The notes below the pieces were generated by a model that ran no database searches, was not told the DNA's origin, and saw nothing but the letters and a program-made list of their open reading frames with translations. Positions 1 through 12,547 of a stretch of DNA of 64,000 nt are shown piece after piece (within the stretch, counting starts at the first letter, position 1; each line of letters opens with the position of its first letter). The translations under genes were made by a program, and so were the position numbers. The stretch comes from Papilionanthe hookeriana x Papilionanthe teres (taxonomy: Eukaryota > Streptophyta > Magnoliopsida > Asparagales > Orchidaceae). The stretch lies in the NCBI GenBank assembly GCA_022702705.1, contig CM040423.1:41136070-41200069 (forward strand), read 5' to 3'.

Positions 1-542
1 AAATTCTCACCACTAAAAATTTAATTTTTCTTAAAGTCGTAAAATATACTCACCTAAAATCCTAAGGGGCTTAGTAGTAAGCTAGGCTTGATCAAATTTA
101 ATTAAAAGAGGTTTAGAAAAATTGATATAATCAAAACTAAAGTTTTTTTTTGAGACATTACGAGCCCCAAATTAAAATTTGACTAAGTACTTTACTAACC
201 TTAATTTGCCCTTTTAGGGCCCTCACCCACATAATTCTTAAATTAAATAATAAATGATGAATTACCCTGCTCTTAGAGATGATTAAAACATTGGTTCATT
301 GAGCATAAGGGTATGAAATGGATAAATCATTTAATAACTATAATAAGTCCAAAAGGACCTCAAGGAAGTTCAAAAGTATTGTGAAATATCTGGATTTCTC
401 CTGGACAGTTTCACAGGTCTTCTGGACACTTTGCAGAACCATTGGACCTATTATATTTATTAAACAAAGAAATCTCACAAATGAACAGATTTCACCGGGT
501 TATGACCTAGGACTTGGTAGGCCTGTGACGAACATAACCATA
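1..542 (+). mobile_element. Outer Tat/Ogre-type LTR G, left part
   Basis: This is part of a long noncoding LTR that runs off the left edge of the window. It aligns by eye with 21600-21900 in the 5' LTR of element E. Shared landmarks are a 'ttgcccctt' stretch, 'gttca(c/t)tgagca' and a 'caaaagtattg' stretch in the same order. It is interrupted at 542 by solo LTR H and resumes at 7541. No coding sequence is supported; the short ORF at 318-548 lies in LTR sequence. Confidence 0.75.
538..542. repeat. Target-site duplication CCATA, left copy (solo LTR H)
   Basis: CCATA stands directly before the TG that opens LTR H and recurs at 7536-7540 directly behind its terminal CA. A perfect 5 bp duplication is the normal mark of integration and fixes both ends of H. 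Confidence 0.88.
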
Positions 543-2671
543 TGTTGACCTCATTTTTGGTGAGGTCTGATCTTCCTCTTAGTGCTTAGGATCTAGTCAT
601 AGGACTTCTCCTGGAGTATCCTAGAAGACTAGAGTTGGGAACCACCATTTAGAAATTTTCAGCCACTTCTTAACTTCTCTTGGGACCCCACTTGGATGGT
701 TACAAACCTCTAAATCACCTTGTAAGGTTAAAACCACCATATGGGCAACCAATAGTGAGTTCTCATAGGAATGCTTGGACTTAGGGTAACCTTGGGTGAC
801 TTGAGATTCTCCTGCACACACACACACCCCTGAGCCATTTGACCCAAACCTTAAACCCTCCCTTTCTACCCTTTATGAAACTCACATGCTTGAACCAAAG
901 CCACTGGTCTCTCATTAAATATGGCTAGGTTCAATATGTGAAGGGTCATGAAGTGGTTACTATTTGGCTAGACCTGGCCCCAAAGTGGTTGGACTTGGCT
1001 AAGTCCTTGGCTCATGCTCCTAAACCTACTAAATATTACCTAAATTGCCCCTATAGCTACCAAATCATTCAAAATTCCCCAAAAATTACCCAAAATTACT
1101 AAAATTCCTCAAAATCATTTCAAAACAATTCTCACCTCTTAAATCCACCAAAATACCCCAATACACTCCAAATTACCTCCATATACCCTAAGTACCCCTT
1201 TTAACCCAAAATTCCAAAAATTCCAAAAATTCCAAAAATTCCCAAAAATTCCAAAATCTCCCAAATATTCCCAACTTCATTTTCTTCAACTATCACAAAC
1301 TCCAATTTTATCAATTTAGCCCAATTTTATTAAAAGCACCAATTTGGCCCATTTAGCCCAAAAGAGACCAAATTAAACTCAATCTTGACCCAACTGACCC
1401 CAATTTTGCCAAATTTCAAATCTAATATTCAATTCAACATCCCCAATACCAATTTAAATCAAATCCAAACCCAATTTGGTCCACATTTGAATCCAATTTC
1501 AACTTAAATCCAAAACCCCAATTTTGGCCTTATGAAACAATTCACCCTAAAATGACCCAAAGCCACTCATTTTTCCCTAAACCAAATTCTAATCTCTCCC
1601 TAACACCTCCAAAAACAAAATGCAACATCAATTTTCCCCCAATCCAAACACAAACCTCACCCAAGTCCTATTCAAACCAAAATGCCCATTTTTTGCCCTA
1701 AATTACCCATGAACTCAAGTATGCCCAAACTTAATCCAATTCAACTCAAATTCTCTTCAAATTTGTTCTAAAACCTTCATAACACATTCCTATACCAAAC
1801 ACATCATTTGCCCAAAATTTTGATTAAAATCCCATTCAAAATCACTTGAAACCAAAATCCCTAAATTTGTCCTAAAGTTGTCACATGACCTAAAATCCCC
1901 AAATTAAATCCCCTAAACCCAAAATATCCACCCAATTTCTATCCAAAAACTTTCCTAACAATCACCTACATCATTTTGAACCATTAATTAAGCCCTATCC
2001 AAGCTCTAACCAAACCTAAATTCAACTTAACCCATGGTGACCCAAGTTAACCAAATCACCAAAAACTATCAAATCCACTTCCCAAATCAATTCAAATTCA
2101 CTCCAAACTCTTACATAAGCTTTGTGGCAATCATTTAAGGCATTTTGATCAATCAATTTGATCCAAACCAAACCCAAACTCAACCTAGCCCAACCTAAAC
2201 CCAAATCAACCCATGTGAACACATGATCCAAATTAAACTAAACCAAGACAAATTGGACCAAACCAACTCCATGGAAACCAACCCTAGACCTCGTAGGGTG
2301 GGTTTGACCTAGCCCAACCCAAGCTTCATAAGCCATGGACCAATGGTCCACCACTTTGGACCATTGGGTTTAGCCACTTAGCTAAGGCTAAGTCACATCC
2401 TTAAACTCCCCTTAAGCAACCTCCCTTCCAGGTTTAATGGCACTGAACTCCTCCTCCACTCCTCCTCAGCCTGCCAGCAGCCTGTCAGTCCTTGCCAGCC
2501 GCCCCAGCCACCGGAACAGCCATGCCCGAGTGCCCCCCATAGGCTTAAAACTCAAAATTGGAGATTGATAGTGAGCAATCCCCTCACCAGCCACCTGCCC
2601 TGCTCAGCCCTCACCCTAAGCGGCCCAGGGCACGCATTGCCTGGCCCTGAGCTCCCCTCTCCAACAATGGC

Positions 2672-2680
2672 TATAAAATA
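2672..2680 (+). promoter_or_regulatory. Putative TATA box in LTR H
   Basis: The sequence 'ctataaaatacccc' lies about 2.1 kb into the LTR, just upstream of a GC-rich block. The equivalent position in E's LTR has 'ctatttaaacacc' (18605). This would make U3 about 2.1 kb and R-U5 almost 5 kb. Its use as a promoter is inferred. Confidence 0.5.
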
Positions 2681-3189
2681 CCCCCCTCATGGCCAACTTT
2701 CGGGTGCTGAACTTTTCTTCAAAAAAACCTCCCAAATTGCTCCCAGACCAAGCCTCAGCTAGGAGAAGACGATCCTCACCATTCTTTAGCTCTCAAACCC
2801 CCCTACCCGAGCCCAATTTCTCAGCCCAAATTTGAGCCACAAACAAGACATCCCTAAAAACTCAACCAAAATCAAATTAATTGCACCCACACCATCCCCA
2901 CACCAAGAGAAGAAGTTCTCCAGTGAAAGCCCCCTCACCAGGCCACCCGTCTGTTCTATCGGCCAAAGCTCCAAATCGGGTTTGGACAAACTTGGGTCTA
3001 GGCAATTCACCACGACTAGGGGCTCAATCCGTAGGCTTCTAGAACTCCAACGAACGTGTCGAGCATCTCTGATTGAGGCCTCACCTCTCAGAGCAAAGGT
3101 ATTGAACCTTTCTTCCTCCTAAGCTTCCAGAGATTCTCCATTTTATTCCGCTCAATTTTAATGCATGTTAGCCGTATAGATGTGTTAGT

Positions 3190-3475
3190 CTAGGCTAGAT
3201 GCGTCGATAGAGACCAACCGCGCTTGATTTGGTTGAGTCTCTAGCGAGATCTTAGGGTTTTAGCGTGGATGGCTCTCGGGTTGAACCAGACGGGGACGAT
3301 GACCAGCAACTGTCGGATGGCGAGTGTAATGAACGAACGACAGAGATCGAGACACACGAAAGTTCTGTACATAAAGCGCGCGTTGACTCAGATGGCAGCG
3401 TCGAATCAAACAGTGTCGCGTGTGTTTTCGATCCGCCGCAGAATCCAGTCAGCGCTGAGTCACTTAAGTAGGAAA
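3190..3475 (+). other. CpG-rich leader block in LTR H
   Basis: A GC- and CpG-rich stretch in an otherwise AT-rich LTR, about 500 nt downstream of the TATA-like box. E's LTR has a matching block at 19110-19410 with the same borders but much lower sequence similarity. The 68-codon ORF at 3265-3471 is not kept in E and is not called as a gene. Confidence 0.5.
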
Positions 3476-6400
3476 TTAGAGATTTTTTATTTATTTAAAT
3501 CCTTGAAACTTTGAAGATGCATAATTTTGCATAGAAAAATCCAAAAATTAAAAGAAAAATACCCACTTGCTCAGTGAACAAAGGAGAATAGTGTGGAAAA
3601 AGAATTGAGTCATTTTGTTGAGTCTTTGATTTTTAATTAATTAAATATTATTCTTAAGTATTTGAATTATCCATTCTGTTGCACAATTCACCATGGCATG
3701 AAATTTAAACCCCAGGTAGCCTCTATCATGGACTATCTCCTCATGATTTTTTCCAAGATCAGAGGAGGACTCCAAGACAAGTTATCTATTTTCTAAGTTC
3801 ATGTGTCTGTTTTGGTATTTTAATTCTAATAATTAGCATATTGCCTAGAAAATTGTAGGAAAATTAGGGTAGTTTCCCTGTGACCAGAGGAACATTGGAA
3901 AATTTCAACCTAATTTAATTCACTTAAACAAACCGTAATTTGGCCAAAACCCTAAAACTAAAATTAAACTGATTTGGAATAACCACACATCAAAATGGCA
4001 TGAAATCAATTCTCCACTGTTCTTTAGGATCAGTAGAACCCCACATAAAAATTCCAACTCAATTGAAAATGATTTGACCTATTAAATGAATTATTCAAGT
4101 TACATGGCCATATTGAAATTAAAAAATTCATAAAACCCAAAATATAACTCAAAAATTCATCAAATCAATTTTAAGGGCTTTCTGAGATCGGAGGAGTCTA
4201 AGAAAATTAAGATTGGAATTTTCCTAAAATTTTCATTTTTAACCTATTTTTAAATATTTTAATAATTAAAAAATTATAAAAATCATAAAAATATTAAAAT
4301 TCACAAAAATGTCATATTTGATCTCCTAATCACTTGGGAACCAACCAAATATTTTTTCTAAGTCTCTAAGTAAAGATCTTAAATTTTAAAGGCTTAAAGT
4401 AATTTTTAATATTAAAAAATGGATTTTCAAACATTTTCACTAATATAATTCTAAAAATTCAAAGAAAATTTAGAAAAATATAAAATTTGTTTCTTTGAAT
4501 TCCTTAAGATCAGAGAGATTTAAAAAAAAATAAAACCTAATTTTCCACCTCAATTTTATTTTATAATTAATTAACATTCCAAAACTTAAAATAATTATAA
4601 AAAATAAATAAAATTCAAAAAATCACTAAAATTGGTCTAACTGGTCCTCTGGTCAGTAGGAACCTCCATAATTTTCCTAAGGATATAAACTTCATCTTGA
4701 TCATGTTGTCAAATTTTCATTGAAAATCCATATTTCTCACTAAAATAATTATATAAAGTAAATTAAAAATAGAAAAATCACATTTTCTCTTCTAATGTCT
4801 TAATTGACATGTAAGTAAGGTGACATAAACATTTTAAATTCATTTGAGCTTAATTTAGTGAGTTACGAGATGAAAAAGCCTAAGGGGGCATAAAGGTAAT
4901 TAAGGAATTTTAACCTTAATTAATATTTAGGCTTAACCAAAGGGAAGGGTAAACATGTGATCATAATTTTTCCTCTTGGTTGATTGAAAAATAGGGAGTT
5001 AAGGGGTAGAAACCCATTAATCACCTTTAAACATTAAAGAAGAAATCTTAATTAATTAAATCTTTTAAACTTTGGAAGTTAATTAAGGCATGAATTATTG
5101 AGGTTAGGGGATGTGATATAAAAAGATTATGATTCTTTAAATTGAACCCAAATCAATGGATTGATTCAATACTATCTAACTCTTAATTAATGGAACTCTA
5201 AAAATGATGATTGAAACTAATAATTAAAAAGGGAAATGATCTTGAAATCTTACAATTAAATCAAAAGCTTAAGATATTTGAATTAATTTGAAATGATCTG
5301 ATATCAAATTATGACAAACTTAAAATATTAAAACTAATTTGAAATTATTCAAAACCAAAGTTAAAACAAATTTGAAATATTAAGACTAATTTAAAAGCAA
5401 TCTATAATTAAAATATTATAATTAAATTAAACCAATTAAAAATTAATTTAAAAATATTATAATCAAATTAAAGCAACGTAAAACATCAAAACTTAACTGA
5501 ATTAAATAATTAAAACACCTTTTTCCAACTTTAAAATATATAAACTAGAACTTTATAACTAAATTGAATCACTTTAAATCGCCAACTCAAACTTCAAATT
5601 AAGAATGGTTGGGTTCTTTAATGAACTAATTTTGCCCCTAAAGGCTTTCATCATTATAACCCTTAAAAGAAGTGGCAAATGAAATGTCACCTTACTCATA
5701 GGATAATTAAACATCCAAGTTCACTGAGCAAGAGTCAAAACTCAACTAAACCTCGGATGGTCAATTCATCCCTATAATGAAATTCTTTTGGACTTAAAAC
5801 AATCCCAAAAGCATTGAAAAGATGTCCAGGATCCGTCCTAAGCACTTTCTCAAACTGATGGGATGTTTTAGAAGAACAATTAAACTTCATTGTTCTTTGA
5901 TGAAAAAAATCATCCACAAAAACACACCTTAGGATTTGACTAGTGATAGGATTAGGATTTTGTAGACAACGAGAACCTTCCCTTAGCTTTACCTAGGTGT
6001 TTTCTTTCAAATACTTAAATGCCCTAACATGCATTTCAAGTGCAGTTGGAAATGACTAGAAGACCCGCCAAGTACGCTTTTACTTCATTGCAATTTACTT
6101 ACACGCGCTGTACTTTCTTTGCAAGCTTGCATGTTTAACAACAATGTCACCATGCATGAAAACTAAAAGCTTTAGGATACCCGCAAGACTGGAACCAAAA
6201 CTAAATTAAAATCACAACAAGATAAAACTCACCGCCATAATATTCAAAATATAAGACAACTCAAAATTTAATCACAAAAAGAATAACAAAACTGCAATCA
6301 TAACTAAATTAAAACGTCTCGTTGGATGATCGGGAATCCCTTGGATGATGTAACCCACATGTTGCTAACGAGATTTCCCACGGTCTAAATGAAAGTGTGG

Positions 6401-7535
6401 AACTCATTCAGTTGAGTTTAGCAAATTCATTTAGAATAAGTGAATCTGATAAAAATAGTGGTGCCGAGATGATGGATCCGTGGAATCTTAAACGGTTCTG
6501 CTTAATCAATTTTAAGATTTCCCCTAATAAAACTTAAGACATTGAATTTGAAACTCAAGCTCTAAACCATGAAACTTTTCTCACCCCCTGATTGTCACTT
6601 CTTTAAACTAAACCCTCTGTAACAACAAGGAGCTCGGAGCAAGCATAGTGGCAGCACGGCCATCTTAAATAGTAAAACAAGTCTTCATCAACTTAACCAT
6701 TCCTTAGAAATTAAACAATTATCCATAGGATTTCGAGGTAGTTCGCCTAGTGCAACATAAACCTTCATTTTATCTCTTTAGGCATTTGCATAATTATGTT
6801 ATGAAATTTAAGCCCTAACTCGTTTTAGGACTCTGAGGTAGTCGTTTGGTAAGACATAAACCCTCACATCTTACAGGCTATTTGTATGATTATATCATAT
6901 GAGTATAAGTCCTAATTAATTAAAATTGGCAAGATTGCAACATTAAATAATTCCACCAAATTCAAGCCAAACAAATAGGATAGTTGGGAAGTCACCGAGG
7001 TTCTCCTCGGATCCGTGACATCCCCTATCTTTCTTCCATTGGATTCCCAAACTAAAATGTTCCAAATTTGATCCAATCTCTTTTGAAATTCCAAAATCGA
7101 ATCCTATGAATGCTTAAACTTTGAAATTCTTCAAAGCGAAACCACTTATCTTTATCGAGAGTTTTCTTAAGTGATTCCTATCATTTAAGATGTAATTAAC
7201 TATAGGGGCTTAGCCTTATAGGGAACTTCAGAACCCAACTTAATATAAACCCTATTTAATTCCTTTGTATTAAATAAGGGAATTTGTCGGTCAACATAAA
7301 ATTGGTTCGCAGACCAAACGAATGTTATAAATATACCGGTTTATTAAATCGAGCCCCATTATTAAGCAATGCATCTATTCCTTGGGATAAACGCATGGTT
7401 TATGGTGTGGTACTCAATTATTTAAACTATCAAAGATATGGGGTCGGTTTGGTCTCGTATTTTTAAAAATTAAATAATATTTTCCAAACTATTTAAAACT
7501 ATATATACTTAAATTAAAAATTTAAACGGCCAACA

Positions 7536-7540
7536 CCATA
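7536..7540. repeat. Target-site duplication CCATA, right copy (solo LTR H)
   Basis: Identical to 538-542 and directly behind the terminal CA of LTR H. Confidence 0.88.
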
Positions 7541-9164
7541 AGGTTTTACTGCCATGCAAATATAAAAAGTTTATTGCAAAGAATATTAAAGTTTTAGGTG
7601 GAGGAACAAGAAGACTCGCCAGGTACACTTTTATAAGTTTACAGCGTATTTCTTTTCCCGTAATTTCTTTACCATACTTTTCTTTTCTCGCAAGTTGTAT
7701 GATAAACAACAACATCACCTTGCATGAAAACTAAAACCTTTAGGATAGCCATAAAACTGAGACCAAAATTAAAATTAAAAATCACAACAAGATAAAATCC
7801 ACTGCCATAATATTCAAAAATATAAAACAACTAAAAATTTAATCACAAAAGAAACAAAAACCACAATTGAAACTAAATTAAAACGTCTCATTGGATGATC
7901 GGGAATTCCTCGGAGGAACTCACGTGTTGCTAACGGGGTTTCCCACGGTCTAAATGAAAGTATGGAACTCATTAAGTTGAGTTTAGTAAATTCATTTGGA
8001 CTAAGTGAATCCAACGAAAATAGCGATGTCGGAATGATGGAACCGTGAGATCTTAACCGGCGTTGTTATAATCAATTTTAATGTTCCCCTAATAAAATTT
8101 TAAGACACCTCAATTTAAATATTTCCAAAACATGACACTTATCTCTTCTCCTCAATTGACACTTCTTTAATCTAAACTTGCTACAACGAGAAGCTCGGAG
8201 CATGCATAGCGAGTAGCACGGCCATCTTCAACAGCAAAACTTGTCTATACCAGCAAAACCATTCCTTAGAAATTAAAACAACAAGCCATAGGACTTCGAG
8301 GTAGCTTGCCTAGTGCAGCATAAATCCTCACGTTTTTTTTAGGCCTTTGTACACCCCTACTGTGCAACATAAGTCCTAACACTTCTTAGGATTCCGAGGT
8401 TGTCGTCCGATATGACATAAATCCTCCTATCTCCCAGGTTATTCGCATAATTGGATATTATGCAAATGTAATTCCTATAATTAATTGGCAGGATTAAATT
8501 TAAATAAATTCATTTCCAAGATTTAAAGCCAAACTATATGATAGTTTGAGAAGATATCAAGATTTTCCTTGAATCTATGTCTCTCCTCTAGCCTTCTCTC
8601 CTTTGGATTCTGATAAAATAAAATGTTCCAAAACTTGAGTCATTCACCTATTGAACTCCCGACTATTATATTTTCTTTGGAAACCTTTCCTCTGGAAGTC
8701 ATGAATATAAATGTTTCCTGATCTATATCAAGAGTCTTCTTAGGTGACTTCGGTTATCTAAGATGTAATTAACTATAGGGGCTTGCCTTTATAGGAAACT
8801 TAAAGACCCCAGATTAATATAAACCCTATCTAATTCCTTCATATTAGATAGGGGAAATTGTCGGTCAAAAATGGTTCGTAGACCAAACGGATGTCATGAA
8901 TTCTTTAGTTTGCTTGATCAAGCTTCACCTCAAGCCACGTACTTATTCTATGGGATAAATACATGTCTCATGGTGAAATGCTTGATTATTTAAACTATCA
9001 TTTATATGAGATCGGTTTGATTTCATATTCTTCAAAATTAAAATATTATTTTCAATATGTATATATATATATATATTAAATTAAATAAAAATTCTATTTT
9101 ATTAAACTATATTCTAAAACCTTTTTCAAAAAATATCAACTTCCACCAAATTTAACGACCGACA
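7541..9164 (+). mobile_element. Outer Tat/Ogre-type LTR G, right part with 3' end
   Basis: Continuation of the LTR seen at 1-542. It repeats, in order, landmarks that also occur in H (6050-7535) and in E's LTR (22050-23617): 'gactcgccaggtac', 'ggatgatcgggaat', 'cccacggtctaaatgaaag' and 'ggggcttgcc'. It ends ACGACCGACA at 9164. The next bases, TACCT, belong to the 3' LTR of Athila element A, so G was inserted there. The left partner of that duplication would lie outside the window. No coding sequence is seen. Confidence 0.8.
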
Positions 9165-9266
9165 TACCTTCCTGAAATCATGAAAAATACATTCCTTTAA
9201 AGTGCAATATCATCAAAAATAGGTATGAAATGGATAATAAAAAGCTATCAAATTTTCAGTGGATCA
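9165..9266 (-). mobile_element. Element A 3' LTR, terminal fragment
   Basis: About 100 bp matching the outer end of the C LTRs ('ctttaaagtg(c/t)aatatcatcaaaaata'), ending at GGATCA beside the PPT. On the minus strand it begins TGATCC. The rest of this LTR lies beyond the LTR G insertion, outside the window. Confidence 0.75.
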
Positions 9267-9280
9267 AGATCCCCAAACTT
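9267..9280 (-). other. Polypurine tract of element A
   Basis: Minus-strand AAGTTTGGGGATCT directly before the LTR. It corresponds to AAGTTTGGGGGATTT in elements B and C. It would prime plus-strand DNA synthesis. Confidence 0.75.
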
Positions 9281-10611
9281 AACTATTACTTGTCCTCAAG
9301 TAATTTTAGTTAATACATAAAATAATGATCCACTGCAATGAATTTTCTTTCTAGAATACCATAATTTTGATTTAGATAAGTACAATAGTAAAATTTTCAG
9401 AAAGATCATTGAATAATTCAAGTAAATTTTGTAGGTGTAAGACTATCTAGTAGTCAAGTCTAAGAGTTCTAGCCTTCTATTCATTTCAAAAATGACCGTA
9501 GATTGTTCTATTAAGGCACTTAAAATGATTACATGAAAAGAAGTTTATGAGAACACTACTAGTAAAGATGCTAATCATACATATAAGTTCAGGAAAGTAA
9601 TTAAGTTTTTTCCTTTAGGTAGTTCCAAGTGAAGCCAACTTTTGATTAGGCATCTCTTCAAGCTTCTCCTCACTTTTCTTTTCTTTTTCTTTTGATTTTC
9701 TTCTTCTTTTCTTTTCTTTTGCTTTTTTTCTTCTTTTCTTTTCTTTTAAATGAGGATTACTGTATCTGGATAGCCTTTAATGATTTTGAACTTCACCCTT
9801 CTCACCCTAAATTTGAAACTTACCACATTCCTTTATCTTATAGGCATTTCTTTAGCTTATTAATGATTCATCATAGAGTCTCAATCCTTTCCTATCACAT
9901 AAAATTTTAAGATTCTTAATATTTCAAACATACAGTTTTTCTTACTTTGAATAGTTGACTATAGTTCTATTCTCTTATACATAATATCTTATCCTACATA
10001 ATTATTTTTCATTACCAAATACATTCATTCAACTTTACAAAATCGTTAAATAAAATCAAATTACAGTTATCTGAAATTAGGTTTCATTACAGGAAATCAT
10101 GTTAATAATTTTGAAAATATTTTTAAATGAGAACAATTAATAGTTAATTCTTCCCTCTCCCAAACTTAGATTTTTGAATATTAATACAATTTAACATGAG
10201 AAGAAAGAAAAGATATAAACATATAACTCATACCTCAATATGTTGGGCTTTTCATACCTTTGAGTTTAAGCAGGTTTTTCTTCATAAAGCAGAACAGTAG
10301 GCCTAAAATAATTAGAAGCATTTCTATACACAAATATGGGTTAGAAATTTATAAGAGAAGAAGTTTAAAAATCATGAAACATAAACTATGCACACAACAT
10401 TAACATCCAACTGTTACTATCACAAATTAAACTAGCTAACCAAACACTTGAAAACTCTACTATAACATCACATACATCACAAATCAACATAAAGTTTGCT
10501 ACAAGCACAACCAAATACACATTACATCACATATACTAATCAGAAAAAGTCTCAGGTACATCACAAATACATCAACAAAAACAAAATAAAATGAAAATAA
10601 AAATACATAAA
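9281..10611 (-). other. Element A 3' noncoding region
   Basis: No gene is seen. It contains a stretch shared with B (50046-50141) and C (52873-52990): a purine-rich run on the minus strand (9672-9750 on plus reads C/T), then 'gaggagaagcttgaagagatg', then 'gttggcttcacttgg' (9627-9670). It also holds a short (TA)n run at 9058-9078 just outside its left edge. The ORF at 9692-9910 is a low-complexity artefact. Confidence 0.6.
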
Positions 10612-11722
10612 CTACCAATCATCATCTGCAGGAGCTCCACCATCATCAAGTTCTTCAGGCTGGTATGGAGTATACTCAAGGTAAGTAGGAAATACAGTGC
10701 TAGTGTCTCCCCTGAAAAATTCATCTGTGCGTCATGATAAGCTATCTCATATTCTCTCCACTGCACTTGATAACCATCATTTATCTTGTTCCTTACTTCT
10801 AGTCCCTCTACTCTGGTGTTCAACCTTTCCAATTGACCCATAACATCACGCAGAGTAGGCTCCCTAGATGTAGATGGTCTATCATGACTAGAAGAAGGCT
10901 TATCAGCTTTCTTACTCCATTTCCAACTTACATGGGCTTCATATTTTTTAGATTTATTTTACTAATGGGCTTCAACAGATAGATCACCTCATCATTATCT
11001 TCAACTGCTACACAAGACATGAATCAGGCTGGGGTGTCCTATTCCACCTGTAGTCTCTCCTTTTGAGCTTATCAAAATACTTTTATGAATAATAGCCTCA
11101 ATTTTTATATTCTTCATGTTTTGAATAAAGTAATTCATAACAGCTCTATCAACAGTAAACTTACTATGATGGTTGGTAGGCAAAAGTCTTGCAGAAGTGA
11201 AATAATGTCAGGCTTTCGACACAGGATTCAAAGTAGAAAGGGGAAAATTAACTTTTAGTCTTTGCTTAACCTTCCACTCCCCTTTTCCATTAGTCAAAAA
11301 GTTTACAATCATATTTAATGCTTCATTCATAATAGGAAAATTTTAGTATTCACAAGAAAAAGGTGCTCTTAACTGATAGAATACATTTATACTGGCAGGG
11401 TGAATTCAACCATATGGCCTCTAACCAGAATGTATTCACTCTCAGAAAAATAAAAATTTGCATAAAACTCTCTAACAATACCAAGCATTGCTTCAGCAGT
11501 GAAATAACATAAAATATCCCATTAACGATTCGTAATAAGTTCTTCCAGCATACCACCAGGATTTTCAAAGGCTCTCTCTTGAATACATTTCTTATTGCTA
11601 AGAAATGTACTAAAGCAGGAATAAGCCTTGAAATTAACAAATTTGGTTTCATCATACTCAAATTTCCTCTTCCCCTTTGAAATTCTTGGAGCAATTTGTC
11701 TAAAAATACCAAATTTATCCAA
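10612..11722 (-). pseudogene. Env-position gene, second copy (element A)
   Basis: Fragments in different frames align in order with the B gene at 48074-49221. The N-terminus matches at 11522-11722 (basic start, then an ERAF..PGGM segment). The middle matches at 11001-11183 (PTNHHSKFTVDRAVMNY, then GIGHPSLIHVLC). The C-terminus matches at 10612-10841, with a YHDAQ segment and an acidic tail. At least two frameshifts and internal stops break it. Proteins like this are commonly annotated as putative plant transposon protein and sit where env would be in a retrovirus. No signal peptide or membrane segment is apparent, and its function is unknown. It is the more distal of the two copies. Confidence 0.65.
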
Positions 11723-12547
11723 ATCAATTTTAAAATTACAATGTAATACACTCCAAGATAAATTTAAAAAGATAAGAACTCAAAATCATTGAAAAATCTC
11801 CAAAGTTTTTCCAAAAACTTCAAAATTTCAAATCTTCCTAATGTAGGAGATTTCCACGATAAAAATTGAAAACTTTTAGGTTAACGTGTAGCTCTTACCA
11901 AGAGAAGATGAAATCCAAACTTTTCTGGCCACAAAATCGCTTCAAATCCAAATGCTAGTGAGGCCTAGGTGCAAAAACAGGCCTTGGCTGGAGGTAAAAG
12001 ATGATGGTTTAGGCAAAAATAATAGGTCACAGGGTTAAATCGTGAAAATTTGGAGTTTTAGGCATTTTTCACGGTCAAGCGATGTCCGACGCTAGCGGCA
12101 GCGCCATTCGGCGCATTATTCTGCTCTAATGGCCAAACTCTCTGACTTTTGGTGCGGTCTAGCACTGGTGACAATTTCGTTCGGTGCCAGTTCAAAAACT
12201 GGGCTTCTTACTTTCTTTTGCAATTTCGATCTTTTCAAGCCCGCTCCGACGTCTAATTAGTCTAATTAAGCATTGAATAACATCCTAAAGCCATGGAAAA
12301 TGATATTTTTTTAACATAAACAACACAAAACATCACTTTCATATATAAAATCCAAGTTTCAGACACATACACATAACACTAAGCATTACACATCATCAAG
12401 CCATATAATCTTAAATTCAGCGTCGCACACAACCACAACACAATAACGCTGAAAACTAAACAAGAAAGCATGTCCAAATATAACATCCAAACAAAACAAA
12501 GAAAAGCAATCAGATACACAAACACAGAAATAAAATAATCAAGTTTT
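11723..12547 (-). other. Spacer between env-position genes of A, with GC-rich block
   Basis: Noncoding. The block 12070-12190 is GC-rich in AT-rich surroundings, with repeated GACGC and GGCGC words ('gtccgacgctagcggcagcg'). On the minus strand it lies about 350-460 nt upstream of the second env-position gene. A TATA-like 'atttaac' follows (12034-12040 on plus). Element B has the same arrangement at 47670-47739. Confidence 0.45.

Larger units (their letters stand above)
543..7535 (+). mobile_element. Solo LTR H, Tat/Ogre-type, 6,993 bp
   Basis: A complete LTR starting TGTTGACC and ending GGCCAACA, flanked by CCATA on both sides. It is collinear with E's 5' LTR at 16545-23617: the same start, a CA microsatellite near 815, runs of 'ccaaaaatt' near 1210-1250, a GC-rich block at 2450-3470, and near-identical landmarks around 5720, 6050 and 6320. 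There is no PBS behind it, no polypurine tract before it, and no gag or pol. This is the expected product of LTR-LTR recombination that removed the internal region. No open frame within it is shared with the E copy, so it is treated as noncoding throughout. Confidence 0.88.

Noticed and set aside
1200..1260. Short repeated 'ccaaaaatt' units as a CRISPR-like or satellite array
   Set aside because: Units are under 12 bp without spacers. They are low-complexity LTR sequence shared with E's LTR near 17196.
3265..3514. Short ORFs in the CpG-rich LTR block as a small gene
   Set aside because: The reading frames are not kept in the homologous block of E's LTR at 19110-19410.
9058..9078. (TA)n tract as an origin or terminator
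   Set aside because: A simple microsatellite within LTR G; the other LTR copies have only shorter or no TA runs there.
543..9164. A single 8.6 kb LTR with a 1.5 kb tandem duplication
   Set aside because: The CCATA duplication at 538-542 and 7536-7540 and the LTR-like end at 7535 show a nested solo LTR instead.
9692..9910. Hydrophobic 72-codon ORF
   Set aside because: Produced by a C/T-rich low-complexity run in the 3' noncoding region of A.
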